DNA of 64,000 bases from contig NZ_JANHAP010000006.1 in assembly GCF_024734385.1 (NCBI RefSeq), positions 124,001 through 188,000 of the forward strand, given 5' to 3'. Made by a program: the position numbers and the translations under genes. Origin of the DNA: Dasania sp. GY-MA-18 (GTDB taxonomy: Bacteria; Pseudomonadota; Gammaproteobacteria; Pseudomonadales; Dasaniaceae). The notes beneath the pieces are model-generated. The model was not told the origin of the DNA. It ran no database searches and saw nothing but the letters and a program-made list of their open reading frames with translations. The first letter of the stretch is position 1; each line of letters starts with the position of its first letter. Shown piece by piece: positions 51,242 through 60,645 of the stretch.

Positions 51242-52113
51242 TGAGCGTCCTAATTAATAAAGACACTAAAGTTATCTGCCAGGGCTTTACCGGTTCACAA
51301 GGTACTTTCCACTCAGAGCAAGCGATAGCCTACGGCACCAAAATGGTTGGTGGTGTTACGCCAGGCAAAGGCGGCCAAGAGCACTTAGGTTTGCCGGTAT
51401 TTAACACAGTTGCAGAAGCGGTAGAAGCTACTGGTGCTGACGCCTCTGTTATCTATGTACCTGCGCCTTTCTGTAAAGATTCTATTTTAGAAGCAGCTAA
51501 CGGTGGCATTAAGCTTATCGTTTGTATTACCGAAGGCATTCCTACTTTGGATATGCTTGAGTGTAAAGTGAAGTGTGATGAGTTAGGTGTGGTATTAATC
51601 GGCCCTAACTGCCCAGGTGTTATCACCCCGGGTGAATGTAAAATCGGCATCATGCCCGGTCACATACACTTGCCGGGTAAAGTAGGCATAGTATCGCGTT
51701 CAGGTACTTTGACCTATGAAGCGGTTAAGCAAACTACCGATGCTGGCTTTGGTCAGTCTACTTGTGTAGGTATAGGCGGCGACCCAATTCCTGGCTCAAA
51801 CTTCATCGATATTTTGAAGTTGTTCCAAGAAGACCCTGCTACTGAAGCCATTGTGATGATAGGCGAGATAGGCGGTACTGCAGAAGAAGAAGCAGCGGCT
51901 TACATCAAAGCCAATGTCACTAAGCCTGTTGTGTCTTACATTGCGGGTGTTACTGCACCTGCCGGTAAGCGCATGGGCCATGCGGGCGCGATTATCTCTG
52001 GCGGTAAAGGTACTGCTGATGAGAAATTTGCAGCCTTACAAGATGCCGGTGTTAAAACCGTACGCAGCTTGGCTGATATAGGCGAAGCCTTGGCAGAAAT
52101 TACCGGTTGGTAA
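51241..52113 (+). CDS. sucD: Succinyl-CoA synthetase alpha subunit SucD
   Basis: A protein of 290 residues. The CoA-binding Rossmann domain shows [15 protein letters not shown] and GVTPGKGG. The phosphohistidine is H247 in [13 protein letters not shown], and the loop [20 protein letters not shown] is conserved. It is translationally coupled to sucC and ends the TCA block with a strong terminator 22 bases later. Confidence 0.98.
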   Translation: MSVLINKDTKVICQGFTGSQGTFHSEQAIAYGTKMVGGVTPGKGGQEHLGLPVFNTVAEAVEATGADASVIYVPAPFCKDSILEAANGGIKLIVCITEGIPTLDMLECKVKCDELGVVLIGPNCPGVITPGECKIGIMPGHIHLPGKVGIVSRSGTLTYEAVKQTTDAGFGQSTCVGIGGDPIPGSNFIDILKLFQEDPATEAIVMIGEIGGTAEEEAAAYIKANVTKPVVSYIAGVTAPAGKRMGHAGAIISGGKGTADEKFAALQDAGVKTVRSLADIGEALAEITGW

Positions 52114-52135
52114 TATTGCCAAGTGCATAGTAGAG

Positions 52136-52161
52136 AAGGGCGCTTTTTAGCGCCCTTTTTT
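52136..52161 (+). terminator. Rho-independent terminator after sucD
   Basis: AAGGGCGCT (52136-52144) pairs with AGCGCCCTT (52149-52157) around TTTT, followed by more T. Confidence 0.95.
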
Positions 52162-52247
52162 GTACCTGTTAGTTTTATGGCGTGTAAACTTTCAGCTTGG
52201 CGATGCTTTGCTACACTGGGTTTAGGTTTAACAACGCAGTGATAATA

Positions 52248-53450
52248 ATGTTAAAAACGATACCCTCCAGCAAGCTTGTGGTTGGCATGTATTTGCATAA
52301 ATTGTGTGGTTCATGGATGCAGCACCCTTTTTGGCGCAGTGCCTTCTTACTTGCAGACCCTAAAGATATACAAACCATTATCCAAAGTGGTGTGAGCGAA
52401 GTGGTGATAGACACGGCTAAGGGCTTGGATATAGAGCCTCTAGCCACCGCTGCCTTAAAGCCAGAGCAATCGCCCGCCCCGGCCGCCACCGAAGCGCCAG
52501 CAGTTAAGAAACTCAGTAAAGCGGCCGAATGGCGGCGCGCCAAGGCTATTTGCGAGTCTTCTAAACAAGCTATTACCAGTATGTTTGAAGATGCGCGCAT
52601 GGGTAAGGTGGTCAGCGTAGAAACGGCGCAGCCCTTGGTAGATGAAATTTCGACGTCAGTGGTCAGCAGCCCCGACACTTTAATTACCTTGGCTAGGCTA
52701 AAAACCTGTGATGATTACACCTATATGCATTCGGTGGCGGTATGCGCCATGATGATAGCGCTGGCCCGCGAGCTAGGCTTGAGCGAAGAGCAGGTGAGTA
52801 CCGCGGGGGTGGGGGGCCTAATGCACGACTTAGGTAAGGCTGCTATCCCTTTAGACATACTCAATAACCCCGGCAAGTTAACGGATCAAGAATTTGCGGT
52901 GGTAAAAAACCACCCCTTAGAAGGTTATAAATTGCTGCAAGATAACAGCAATATTAGCCCCGAGGTGCTGGATATAGTGCTGCATCACCATGAAAAGTTT
53001 GATGGCACAGGTTACCCCGAGGGTTTGCAAGGCGAGGATATTAGCCTGCTGGCACGCATGTCAGCCATTTGTGATGTCTATGATGCGGTGACTTCAACTA
53101 GGCCCTATAAAGAGGGCTGGGACCCAGCGCTATCGCTAAAGCGGATGATCTCTTGGCAGGGGCATTTTGATCCCCAAATTTTGCAAGCCTTTATAAAAAT
53201 CATAGGTATTTACCCCATAGGCGCATTAGTAAAGCTAGAGTCCAACCGCCTGGCCGTGGTGGTGGAGCAGAGTGAGGGCAAGTTACTGGCCCCCAAAGTA
53301 AAAGTGTTTTTTGCGATCAAGCCCAAGGGGCCTATAGCGGTGGAGTTATTAGACCTGGCGGCAACGCGTTGTAAGGATCGCATAGTGGGTTTGGAAGATG
53401 CCGAACAATGGGGCTTTAAAAATTTAGCAGACCTCTGGCAACCTGCATAA
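52248..53450 (+). CDS. HD-GYP domain protein with DUF3391 N-terminus (probable cyclic-di-GMP phosphodiesterase)
   Basis: A protein of about 400 residues from the ATG at 52248. The N-terminal DUF3391 domain starts IPSSKLVVGMYLHKL. The HD-GYP domain shows the metal pair H193-D194 in LMHDLGKAAIP, then HHHEKFDGTGYPEGL with G255-Y256-P257. An intact HD and GYP predict hydrolysis of cyclic di-GMP. There are no membrane helices or receiver domain, so it should be cytosolic. It begins after the sucD terminator and is followed 36 bases later by the LapA-domain gene. Confidence 0.92.
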   Translation: MLKTIPSSKLVVGMYLHKLCGSWMQHPFWRSAFLLADPKDIQTIIQSGVSEVVIDTAKGLDIEPLATAALKPEQSPAPAATEAPAVKKLSKAAEWRRAKAICESSKQAITSMFEDARMGKVVSVETAQPLVDEISTSVVSSPDTLITLARLKTCDDYTYMHSVAVCAMMIALARELGLSEEQVSTAGVGGLMHDLGKAAIPLDILNNPGKLTDQEFAVVKNHPLEGYKLLQDNSNISPEVLDIVLHHHEKFDGTGYPEGLQGEDISLLARMSAICDVYDAVTSTRPYKEGWDPALSLKRMISWQGHFDPQILQAFIKIIGIYPIGALVKLESNRLAVVVEQSEGKLLAPKVKVFFAIKPKGPIAVELLDLAATRCKDRIVGLEDAEQWGFKNLADLWQPA

Positions 53451-53486
53451 GCTGATTTTTTGTTTTAACAATAGAGGAGTGCCGCC

Positions 53487-53684
53487 ATGCTACGTTTATT
53501 ACTAGGGCTACTGTTAGTTTTATTCGCGTTGCTACTATTACAAAACCTAGCAATGGTAGAGCTCAATTTTTTACTGTGGAGTGTGAGTTTGCCGCGGGTG
53601 ATTTTATTATTGCTGGTGTTCTTATTGGGGCTGGCGGTGGGCTATGGCTGGGCCAAATGGGGTAGGGTAATAAAGCGTCACTAA
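53487..53684 (+). CDS. LapA-domain small membrane protein
   Basis: A protein of 65 residues with two membrane helices (about 2-20 and 37-57). The pattern NLAMVELNFLLWSVSLPRVILLLLVFLLG matches the LapA/DUF1049 family, shown here in pieces as VELNFLLWS and LPRVILLLL. In E. coli LapA acts with LapB in lipopolysaccharide assembly, but this is a short stand-alone relative with no lapB beside it. GAGGAG at 53474-53479 gives a good ribosome binding site for the ATG at 53487. Confidence 0.87.
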   Translation: MLRLLLGLLLVLFALLLLQNLAMVELNFLLWSVSLPRVILLLLVFLLGLAVGYGWAKWGRVIKRH

Positions 53685-53692
53685 TGTGAACG

Positions 53693-53733
53693 GCTAAACC
53701 CGCGCAGCGCTGTTGTGCTGATGCGGGGTTAGC
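53693..53733. terminator. Hairpin between convergent LapA-domain gene and yebC-like gene
   Basis: GCTAAACCCGC (53693-53703) pairs with GCGGGGTTAGC (53723-53733), one mismatch, and the loop folds further. No strong T-run follows, but the location between converging stops suggests a terminator role. Confidence 0.6.
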
Positions 53734-53742
53734 ATAAGTTAT

Positions 53743-54459
53743 TTATAGTTCGGCGTTGTGATAAACGTTTTGTACGTCATCTAGGTCATTGACCATCTCT
53801 AAAAACTTTTCAAACATGGGCAGCGCTTCCGCGTCGATAGGGGCGGTGACTTGTGGCAGGTATTGAATTTCTGCCACCTCAAAATCTATACCCTCAAAGC
53901 TGTTTTCTAAGGCCTGCTTGGCTTTAAAGTATTCGGTATGGGGTACAAAAACGGTCATCAGGCCGTCTTCATGCTCTAGGTCGCTGACGTCCACATCGTC
54001 CATCATTAAGGCTTCTAGCACCGCCTCTTCATCGTCGTGCTTAAAAACAAAAATAGCACTGTGGTCAAACATATGGCTAACGCTGCCTTGGGTGCCTATT
54101 TTGCATTTGGTTTTGGTAAAACACAGGCGCACATCACCAAAGGTGCGGTTGGGGTTGTCGGTAAGGCACTCTATCATCACCATGGTGCTGCCGGGGCCGT
54201 AGCCTTCGTAAATGGCCGGGGCAAAATCTTCACCGCCGCCGCCCTTGGCTTTTTGTATGGCTTTTTCTATAACGTGGCTGGGCACTTGGTCTTTTTTAGC
54301 GCGCTCTATCAGGCCGCGCAGGGCGAGGTTACCCTCTGGCTCGCAGCCGCCCGCTTTGGCGCATACATAAATTTCGCGGCCGTAGCGGCTATAGACCTTG
54401 GCTTTGGCATCAGAGGTTTTAGCCATAGAATCTTTACGGTTTTGATAGGCTCTGCCCAT
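53743..54459 (-). CDS. YebC/PmpR-family protein, YeeN-like
   Basis: A protein of 238 residues. The family features are a lysine-rich start ([15 protein letters not shown]), the segment [13 protein letters not shown], then [34 protein letters not shown], and [11 protein letters not shown]. The start and the YGREIY segment resemble E. coli YeeN more than YebC. Members have been described as transcriptional regulators and more recently as ribosome-associated factors helping translation. It is monocistronic. Confidence 0.93.
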   Translation of the reverse strand: MGRAYQNRKDSMAKTSDAKAKVYSRYGREIYVCAKAGGCEPEGNLALRGLIERAKKDQVPSHVIEKAIQKAKGGGGEDFAPAIYEGYGPGSTMVMIECLTDNPNRTFGDVRLCFTKTKCKIGTQGSVSHMFDHSAIFVFKHDDEEAVLEALMMDDVDVSDLEHEDGLMTVFVPHTEYFKAKQALENSFEGIDFEVAEIQYLPQVTAPIDAEALPMFEKFLEMVNDLDDVQNVYHNAEL

Positions 54460-54559
54460 GGGTATGCTCCGAGAGATAAAAAGTGCGATTTTAGCGAAGA
54501 TAACGCCAAGATGGAATTGTTTCCCCCAAGCTTAACCGGCTCTTAGGGCGGCCAAGCTT

Positions 54560-54577
54560 GCGGCAGTCAGCTGCCGC
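54560..54577. other. Small hairpin in the gap between yebC-like and spermidine synthase-like genes
   Basis: GCGGCAG pairs exactly with CTGCCGC around TCAG. It sits about 20 bases past the stop of the spermidine synthase-like gene on the minus strand, without a T-run. Confidence 0.5.
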
Positions 54578-54598
54578 TTGCAGCCGGATGCGGCTTGC

Positions 54599-55282
54599 TT
54601 AACGCCAAGGTTTTTTAGCTAGAAAAATAGTATGGCGACTGCCCTTGCCCGGGCGTGCGCGTACGGTGCGCACCTCTACTTTAAAGCCTGCTTTTTTTAG
54701 GCGTATCACAAATAAGGAGTCAGGCCCGGCTGACCATATTGCGGCCATGCCTTCGGGGCGCAAGCTGTTATAAATAGCGTCTAAGCCAGCAGTTGAATAA
54801 ATCCAATTATTATCGCTGTGGGTTAAGCCTTCGGGGCCGTTATCCACATCTAATAAAATGGCATCGTAAGCCTGTTGTTGGCCTTTAAGCAGTTCCGCCA
54901 CATCACCCACGTGTACCTTGCTGCGGCTGTCTTGTAAGGGGTTGCCGGCACATTCCCCCAGCGGCCCTTGGTTCCAGCTCACTACCTCGGGTATCAGTTC
55001 CGCCACGGTAACCTGTGAGTTGCTGTTAACGGCTTGTAGGGCAGCCGCTAAGGTGTAACCCATGCCTAAGCCGCCCACTAAAACTTGGGCCTGATCGCTG
55101 TTGTTAATATGGGCGCAGCCCAGCTGGGCAAGTACTTGCTCGGAGTTATAAACGCGGCTATTCATTAACTCGCCACGTATGCCCGACAGCCGTATAGAAA
55201 ACTCATCACCGCGTCGCGACAGTTTTAATTCGCCACCCTGATTAGGAATTTGTGCGGTGCCTAGTGCAACCCATGGAATCAT
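54599..55282 (-). CDS. Spermidine synthase-like SAM-binding protein
   Basis: A protein of about 227 residues from the ATG at 55282; the frame can be extended four residues to a TTG. A class I Rossmann methyltransferase core is seen: VLVGGLGMGYTLAAAL (motif I), VTVAELIPEVVSWN (acidic loop), VHVGDVAEL, and AILLDVDNGPEGL. The overall pattern follows spermidine synthase-like proteins, but it is shorter than true SpeE and lacks the usual N-terminal beta hairpin, so polyamine synthesis is not assured. No SpeD or other polyamine gene is in the window. Confidence 0.8.
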   Translation of the reverse strand: MIPWVALGTAQIPNQGGELKLSRRGDEFSIRLSGIRGELMNSRVYNSEQVLAQLGCAHINNSDQAQVLVGGLGMGYTLAAALQAVNSNSQVTVAELIPEVVSWNQGPLGECAGNPLQDSRSKVHVGDVAELLKGQQQAYDAILLDVDNGPEGLTHSDNNWIYSTAGLDAIYNSLRPEGMAAIWSAGPDSLFVIRLKKAGFKVEVRTVRARPGKGSRHTIFLAKKPWR

Positions 55283-55431
55283 AATGTGGCCCAATAAAGG
55301 ATGTAGCTATTGATAGTGTTGAGAAGCGCAGTAAGCGCCAAACAGGCGCGCACTTTAGCATAGTTATGCGGCTAAGCCGGTATCTTTTGGTGGGCTAATA
55401 TCACTGCTACAGGCTTTGCGGCGGCTAGGAT

Positions 55432-57324
55432 TTACAACTTGCTGTTTATCCATGCATTGATGTTGTTGCTTAGCACGGCTAAGGGCACGGCCCCGTGTAT
55501 CAGCACTTGATCATTAAACTCGCGCAAATCAAATTGCGCGCCTAATTTTTGTTTTGCCAGGGCACGTAGCTCTAGTATGCGAATTTGACCCATTTTGTAA
55601 GAGGTGGCCTGGCCCGGCCATACCGAGTAGCGCTCAATTTCGCGGGTAACCGCTGCCACGCTTTCACCGGTGTTTTTGTGCATCCACGCTATGGCTTGTT
55701 CGCGGCTCCATTTTTTATAGTGTAGGCCGGTATCGACTACTAGGCGCGCCGAACGAAACAGTTCGGACTGCAAACGCCCCAAATCGCCATAGGGGTCATC
55801 TTTATATAAACCTAACTCTTTGGCCAGCAGCTCGGCATACAGTGCCCAGCCTTCACCGTAGGGGCTAAACCATAAGGTGTTGCGTATCATGGGCATATCT
55901 TTAATTTCTTGCGCTATAGCTGTTTGCAAATGATGGCCGGGGCTGGCCTCGTGATAGGTTAATGTGGGTAGTGAAAAACGGGGCCAGTCGGCGGTGTCTT
56001 TTAGGTTGATCCAATAAATTCCGGGGCGCGAGCCATCTAAGCTGGGGCTGGTGTAATAACCGCCGGGGGCGCTGTCTTGTTCGTACTCGGCTATGCGTCG
56101 CACCTCTACACTGGCTTTGGGCAGGGTGAGCAAAATATTGGGTAGCAAAGCTTCTACCGTTTGCATTTGCTTGTTTAAGTCGGCTAATAGTTTTTGCCGG
56201 CCGGCGTCGGTGTTGGGGTAGAGAAAGGAGGGCTCCTCAGTCATGGCGATAAAGCGAGTCATCACATCGCCTTCGCTGCGGCCTAGGGATGTTAATAGGC
56301 TGTCGATTTCCCCTTGTATGCGTTTAACTTCTGCTAAGCCTAATTGGTGAACTTGCTCTGGGGTTTTATCACCTGCGCCATAATTTTGTAGCGCCAGCTG
56401 GTAGCGTTTTTCACCGTCGGCCAGCGCCCAGATACCCGCTTCAGTTTGCGCTTGGGGCAAGATTTCTTGTAGCGCTGCAGCCAGTGCTGCATATCCGGGG
56501 TAAACCTTATCGTTGATAATTGTTGCCGCTCTAGCCACATAGGTGGCGCGTTGCTGGGCGGTGATTTCGGTAACGGCTGTTAAGCGGCTGCCTAGTGAGC
56601 TGGCCAAGGGGTTATCGGCAGCGGCGGGTTTAGTCATGCTGGCGATCACATTGAGCGCACCTTGAATGGCAAATTGCGGCGGGGTTACTCCCTGCTTGGC
56701 GTCAAAGCGCACCACGTCGGCGTGCTCGCTAAGCGCTGGCCCTAATAGACTTAAGCGGGTTAAATAATCTTCTACATCGTTGGCATTGTTAAGCGGGTGT
56801 TCGGTTTGCAAAGCGCGGGGTAGCTCTATATGTATGCCTGATAGTTGTGAAACCGGGTAGGGGGTAAATATATTGAGCGGGCTAAAGCCGCCAAAAACAT
56901 AGGGCTCAAATTTTTCTGTCATCGCTAGCGATGCGGCGACTACATCGTAGGTGGTGGCCGCGGTGCCACTTAGCGCGGCTCTATTTATTTTGCTTAAATC
57001 CGCAGCCATGCGGGCGCGCAAGGCTTTAGCGGTAGCGATGCTGTTAACGGAATAATCCCCTAGCTTGTCATTAAATTTGATACCTAAGTAGTCTTCAGTA
57101 ACTCCCAAGCTGGTTGCTAGTGTGGGCGCTAGGCGTAATAGGGTTTTGCTATATTCATCCATCATCGCTAAAAAAGCCGCCGAGGCAGTATTTTGCATTT
57201 GCTGCTCAGCGCCTAAGGGTGAACTGGTTTTCGGTGTTAGTGGGGGTGTAGTTGCACTAGGGTCCGTGCAGGCAACAAGGCCGGTAGCAATAGCGAGGCT
57301 GAGCAAGGTTTTTATGGGGCGCAT
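55432..57324 (-). CDS. DUF885 family lipoprotein, probable zinc metallopeptidase
   Basis: A protein of 630 residues. A lipoprotein signal ends in LVAC (Cys19), so it is probably anchored to a membrane and faces the periplasm. The long helical DUF885 domain has a zinc-peptidase-type motif, TYHEASPGHHLQ, near residue 455, and GEGWALYAE about 45 residues on, giving a further Glu ligand. Conserved late segments include LVVDTGLHYKKWSREQAI. Substrates of this family are largely unknown. It is monocistronic. Confidence 0.88.
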   Translation of the reverse strand: MRPIKTLLSLAIATGLVACTDPSATTPPLTPKTSSPLGAEQQMQNTASAAFLAMMDEYSKTLLRLAPTLATSLGVTEDYLGIKFNDKLGDYSVNSIATAKALRARMAADLSKINRAALSGTAATTYDVVAASLAMTEKFEPYVFGGFSPLNIFTPYPVSQLSGIHIELPRALQTEHPLNNANDVEDYLTRLSLLGPALSEHADVVRFDAKQGVTPPQFAIQGALNVIASMTKPAAADNPLASSLGSRLTAVTEITAQQRATYVARAATIINDKVYPGYAALAAALQEILPQAQTEAGIWALADGEKRYQLALQNYGAGDKTPEQVHQLGLAEVKRIQGEIDSLLTSLGRSEGDVMTRFIAMTEEPSFLYPNTDAGRQKLLADLNKQMQTVEALLPNILLTLPKASVEVRRIAEYEQDSAPGGYYTSPSLDGSRPGIYWINLKDTADWPRFSLPTLTYHEASPGHHLQTAIAQEIKDMPMIRNTLWFSPYGEGWALYAELLAKELGLYKDDPYGDLGRLQSELFRSARLVVDTGLHYKKWSREQAIAWMHKNTGESVAAVTREIERYSVWPGQATSYKMGQIRILELRALAKQKLGAQFDLREFNDQVLIHGAVPLAVLSNNINAWINSKL

Positions 57325-57596
57325 AGCGTGAGTCCTGTTTCATTGGGTGGTATAGCGGTGTTACACGTGCGGTTAATTAAGTGACGTATAGGGTGGTATA
57401 AACCTCAATACTATAGCCTTGGTTAGTTTTTTTATTGGCCATAGTGCATGGTGAGGCTCTTAGCCTAGCATTGATTAATAATATTAATATCAAGCTTAAT
57501 AATTAGCAGAAGATCCATAATTTCTCAAAATATAAGCAATAACTATTATATTTATCGTATACTATTTGCCCTTTTATCTTCGTGAATAAGCACTGT

Positions 57597-58772
57597 ATGT
57601 ACACTAGCGATAGCCCCATAAACGACAAGGCCAATTACCCGCGCAGTTTAATCGCCATTTTAATTAGCGTAATGGTGGTGGGTACCACCATTAGCATGAG
57701 CTTACAGTTGCTGTCGCTAATTATGGACGCCCGTGGTTATGGCACTGACATTATAGGCATGCACTCGGCTATGACTGCCGTAGCGATATTAACGGTGGGG
57801 CCGTTTGTACCTAAATTAATGTCGCGTATAAACTCGGTGATATTAATGTATATAGGCATAGCTATTATTGCTGTGTCCTTGTTTAGTTTGGCCCATAGCC
57901 AAGATATGTTTAGCTGGTTTTTTTATCGCTATTTTTTAGGCTTGGGTATATGCCTGGTGTGGGTAATTAGCGAAACCTGTATTAACGCTCTAGCTGAAGA
58001 GCATAACCGCGGCCGCATTATGGGTTTATACGGCTGTTTTTTTGCGGTGGGCTTTGCTTTGGGGCCTATTATTTTAATGTTAGTAGGCAGTGAAGGCTTG
58101 CTGCCTTTTTACATAGGTATAGCTATTGTGTTGGTGTCGGCTATACCGCTGTATTATTTGGGGCAAATAGAGATAGATTTTGCTGGCCACGATAACTATG
58201 GCTTTTGGCACATAGGGCGGCAGTCACCGGTGCTTTATATTATTGGTTTTACGGCGGGCTTTGTCGAAGTCTCGGTTTATGCTCTGCTGCATATCTACGG
58301 CATACACATCAATTTACCCGTGCAAGATGCCATGGTTATGCTCAGTGTATTTGTAATTGGCAGTGTGGTTTTGCAGCCAGTGATAGGCCGTTGCGCCGAT
58401 AAATTTAGTTTGCGCAATGTGTTTTTAATGGTGACCTTGCTCTGTGCTGCTGCGGCACTCTTGTTACCCTTTACCATACATAACCCTTGGCTGCTGTGGC
58501 CTATGGTATTTGTGTGGGGCGGGGTAGCGATAGGGATTTATACCGCCGGTATTATCGGCATAGGCCACCGCTTTAATGGTGATGAGTTAGCCGCTGCTAA
58601 TTCTGGTTTTATTATGATGTATGCGGGCGGTACTTTGTTAGGCCCCAGTATTTCAGGCTACGCTATGAAATGGTCAGACCCGCAGGGCTTTGTGTGGGCA
58701 TTGGCGCTAAGCAGTATTTTATGTTTTTGCTTAGTGTGGTGGTTTAGGGGCGGCTTGGGTAAAAAGGTCTAG
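57597..58772 (+). CDS. MFS transporter
   Basis: A protein of about 391 residues with 12 membrane helices. The loop 2-3 region is PKLMSRINSVILMYIG, the helix 4-5 region is RYFLGLGICLVWVISETCINALAEEHNRGRIMGLYG, which is the pattern of MFS drug or sugar-type exporters, and helix 11 has SGFIMMYAGGTLLGPSISGY. No substrate can be given. The start is uncertain: a GTG at 57582 is in frame and no clear ribosome binding site supports either. The AT-rich 57460-57570 stretch upstream probably contains the promoter. Confidence 0.88.
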   Translation: MYTSDSPINDKANYPRSLIAILISVMVVGTTISMSLQLLSLIMDARGYGTDIIGMHSAMTAVAILTVGPFVPKLMSRINSVILMYIGIAIIAVSLFSLAHSQDMFSWFFYRYFLGLGICLVWVISETCINALAEEHNRGRIMGLYGCFFAVGFALGPIILMLVGSEGLLPFYIGIAIVLVSAIPLYYLGQIEIDFAGHDNYGFWHIGRQSPVLYIIGFTAGFVEVSVYALLHIYGIHINLPVQDAMVMLSVFVIGSVVLQPVIGRCADKFSLRNVFLMVTLLCAAAALLLPFTIHNPWLLWPMVFVWGGVAIGIYTAGIIGIGHRFNGDELAAANSGFIMMYAGGTLLGPSISGYAMKWSDPQGFVWALALSSILCFCLVWWFRGGLGKKV

Positions 58773-58800
58773 CTAAAAAAATACTAAAATTTCAGCGTTT

Positions 58801-59820
58801 TTAATTTAACTGTGGGCAGGAGTTAAGTTGGCATTGTGATAGTGTTTTAGCTTCTACTTTTATTGCGGCTGCAGAATGGTTTTGTATTTCTTTGAGGCTG
58901 GCCTGTAAATTTTTATCTGTTGGTTTGATGGCCAGCGCGCACTCAATAGCTTGTTTGGCTTGCACTGGGCAGTTGAGTTTTTGCAGTGTATAAGCAAGAT
59001 TATTCCAGCCCTGCGAGGCTAGCGGCTGTGCTTGTAAATAGGCAGCGTAATATTGTTGCGCTTGAGCATAGTTACCCTGTGCATAGGCTGCGTTACCCGC
59101 AGCAAAATTTGCCAGCGTTTGCTGGGGCCATGCGTTTAATACGGCTTGATAGGCCGCTAAGGCGGCCTGTACTTCCCCGACTTGCTCTAGATGATTGGCT
59201 GCTTGTATAAGCTCAGTTGCGCTAGCGGTTGCAGGTAGTTGCTGCGGCTGTTTGATAACCACTGCCCATGAGTTAGCGCGACGCCAGGTTTTAACAAATA
59301 AATCAAAACTCACCTCATGTTTTAACTTATCCCCTGAGCGCAGGCTGATAGTTTGTTGGTTTAAGTCGTAGCCCATAGCCACACTAAAATGCCAGCGCGG
59401 CAGCCAATCAAAGGCTAGGTTTTGCATAATGAGTACCGGGTTGCCTGCGTTAATCTCGGTTAGCACAGCGTTTAAATCGGGCTTTAGTGGGTAAACTAAT
59501 AAACCATAGCGTCTGGCTCGCGCCACCATCTCGGTGGTTACTGCGCCTTCTTTGCCGGGTATATATATTTTATCGCGCAATTGTTCGGGGCTGGCGTTTA
59601 TGCCCTGCGCCCCTAACATAGTTGCTAACGAGGCGGGGCCGCACTGGTCATTAATTTGTGGATGATGCGGTAGGCCTTTAATTTCATAACTACGGGCAAG
59701 TTGGCTATAGCGAGGGTTGTTTTTATCTATGGCTATGCCAGTGCAGGCCGTTAAAGCGCAGAGGCTTAAAGCTAATAGGCTCTTGCCAACCTGCGCTAAG
59801 CGGGATAAATAGCAGGGCAT
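58801..59820 (-). CDS. PA2778-type C39 cysteine peptidase lipoprotein with TPR region
   Basis: A protein of 339 residues. A lipoprotein signal ends in LTAC. The C39-like papain-fold domain (about 45-190) has the nucleophile Cys in INDQCGPASLATML and the His in WHFSVAMGYD. It is followed by TPR-like repeats (about 205-315, NFAAGNAAYAQGNYAQAQQYY). This domain order and the PA2779-like neighbour match the PA2778 family of Pseudomonas. Substrate unknown; C39 peptidases usually cut double-glycine leader peptides, but a lipoprotein form would act in the periplasm. Confidence 0.87.
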   Translation of the reverse strand: MPCYLSRLAQVGKSLLALSLCALTACTGIAIDKNNPRYSQLARSYEIKGLPHHPQINDQCGPASLATMLGAQGINASPEQLRDKIYIPGKEGAVTTEMVARARRYGLLVYPLKPDLNAVLTEINAGNPVLIMQNLAFDWLPRWHFSVAMGYDLNQQTISLRSGDKLKHEVSFDLFVKTWRRANSWAVVIKQPQQLPATASATELIQAANHLEQVGEVQAALAAYQAVLNAWPQQTLANFAAGNAAYAQGNYAQAQQYYAAYLQAQPLASQGWNNLAYTLQKLNCPVQAKQAIECALAIKPTDKNLQASLKEIQNHSAAAIKVEAKTLSQCQLNSCPQLN

Positions 59821-59823
59821 AAA

Positions 59824-60222
59824 TTATTTATTAATGCATTTTACAAAGGTGAATACGTCGGTGGCACACAGCATATCGGTAATAATAAAGACGATAAAAA
59901 TAGTGAGTAATACACCGACAATGCCGCCTGCTGGTTGCTGCGCTAACTCCTCGTTTAGTTGTTGAATTTCGGCAGGGGTTAAACTGGCGATGCGGTCGTT
60001 TAGTTGTTGTGGGTCTACGCCTAAGTCTTCCAGTTGCTGTTTAAGTTCATCACTGGCTAGGGCTGACTGTAATTGCTGTTGGCTATAGTTTAAGCCCTCT
60101 GAGTGGATCACCGTGCTGGTAGGTACCATGGTAGCTTGGGTATGAGCGCCAATTAAGCCGCTAAGCATAATTAAAACGATTAAGCATTTTTTTAACATTT
60201 TACTATCGAGTAAATTTTGCAT
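59824..60222 (-). CDS. PA2779-like small membrane protein
   Basis: A protein of 132 residues. The N-terminal signal segment (about 8-30) is followed by a Gln-rich helical region with QLEDLGVDPQQLNDRIASLT, then a C-terminal membrane helix GIVGVLLTIFIVFIITDML. This combination is the PA2779 family. The ATG at 60222 is chosen because GGAGAG lies six bases upstream; a later ATG at 60198 lacks one. Three bases separate its stop from the C39 peptidase gene, so the two are one operon and probably one functional unit. Its role is unknown. Confidence 0.85.
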   Translation of the reverse strand: MQNLLDSKMLKKCLIVLIMLSGLIGAHTQATMVPTSTVIHSEGLNYSQQQLQSALASDELKQQLEDLGVDPQQLNDRIASLTPAEIQQLNEELAQQPAGGIVGVLLTIFIVFIITDMLCATDVFTFVKCINK

Positions 60223-60368
60223 AGTTGTCTCTCCACAATTTTGATTGCTTATTGGCGATGTTGATTAGCTGGCTAAATATTACCGCAATAAGTTGTTCCT
60301 GTAGTGTAGTTGCTAATGGTTTGTTAGCCACGTCACAGAGTGGTATGGCTTTAGCCATAGTTCAATTA

Positions 60369-60645
60369 CTGCTATCGCTATGGACACCGGCATACGCCGG
60401 TGTGACGAGTGCGCGGCTTGTTGAGTGGGCAGTGTGCTGTGTGAGCGATGCTAAATATTCGTCCTGTTGCTGAGGGCAGTCATTCCGCCATGCTTGTGGC
60501 TGCAATCCAGGCGTTTGTCTCAGTTGCTGCTATCGCTATGGACAGCGGCTTGCGCCAGTGCGACGAGTACGTAGTTGCTGGATGGTATTGGTCATTCCGG
60601 CATGTTTTTAGCCGGAATCCAAAAGCTAGTTTCAGTTATTGCTAT
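60369..60645. repeat. REP-like repeat cluster
   Basis: Two unit types alternate. Unit A, CTGCTATCGCTATGGACA and a hairpin, is at 60369-60410 and 60527-60569; in the first copy ACACCGGC (60384-60391) pairs exactly with GCCGGTGT (60396-60403). Unit B, GTCATTCCG and a hairpin ending in GAATCC or CAATCC, is at about 60478-60510 and 60590-60622. No gene is present in the 420-base gap that includes them. Confidence 0.85.
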
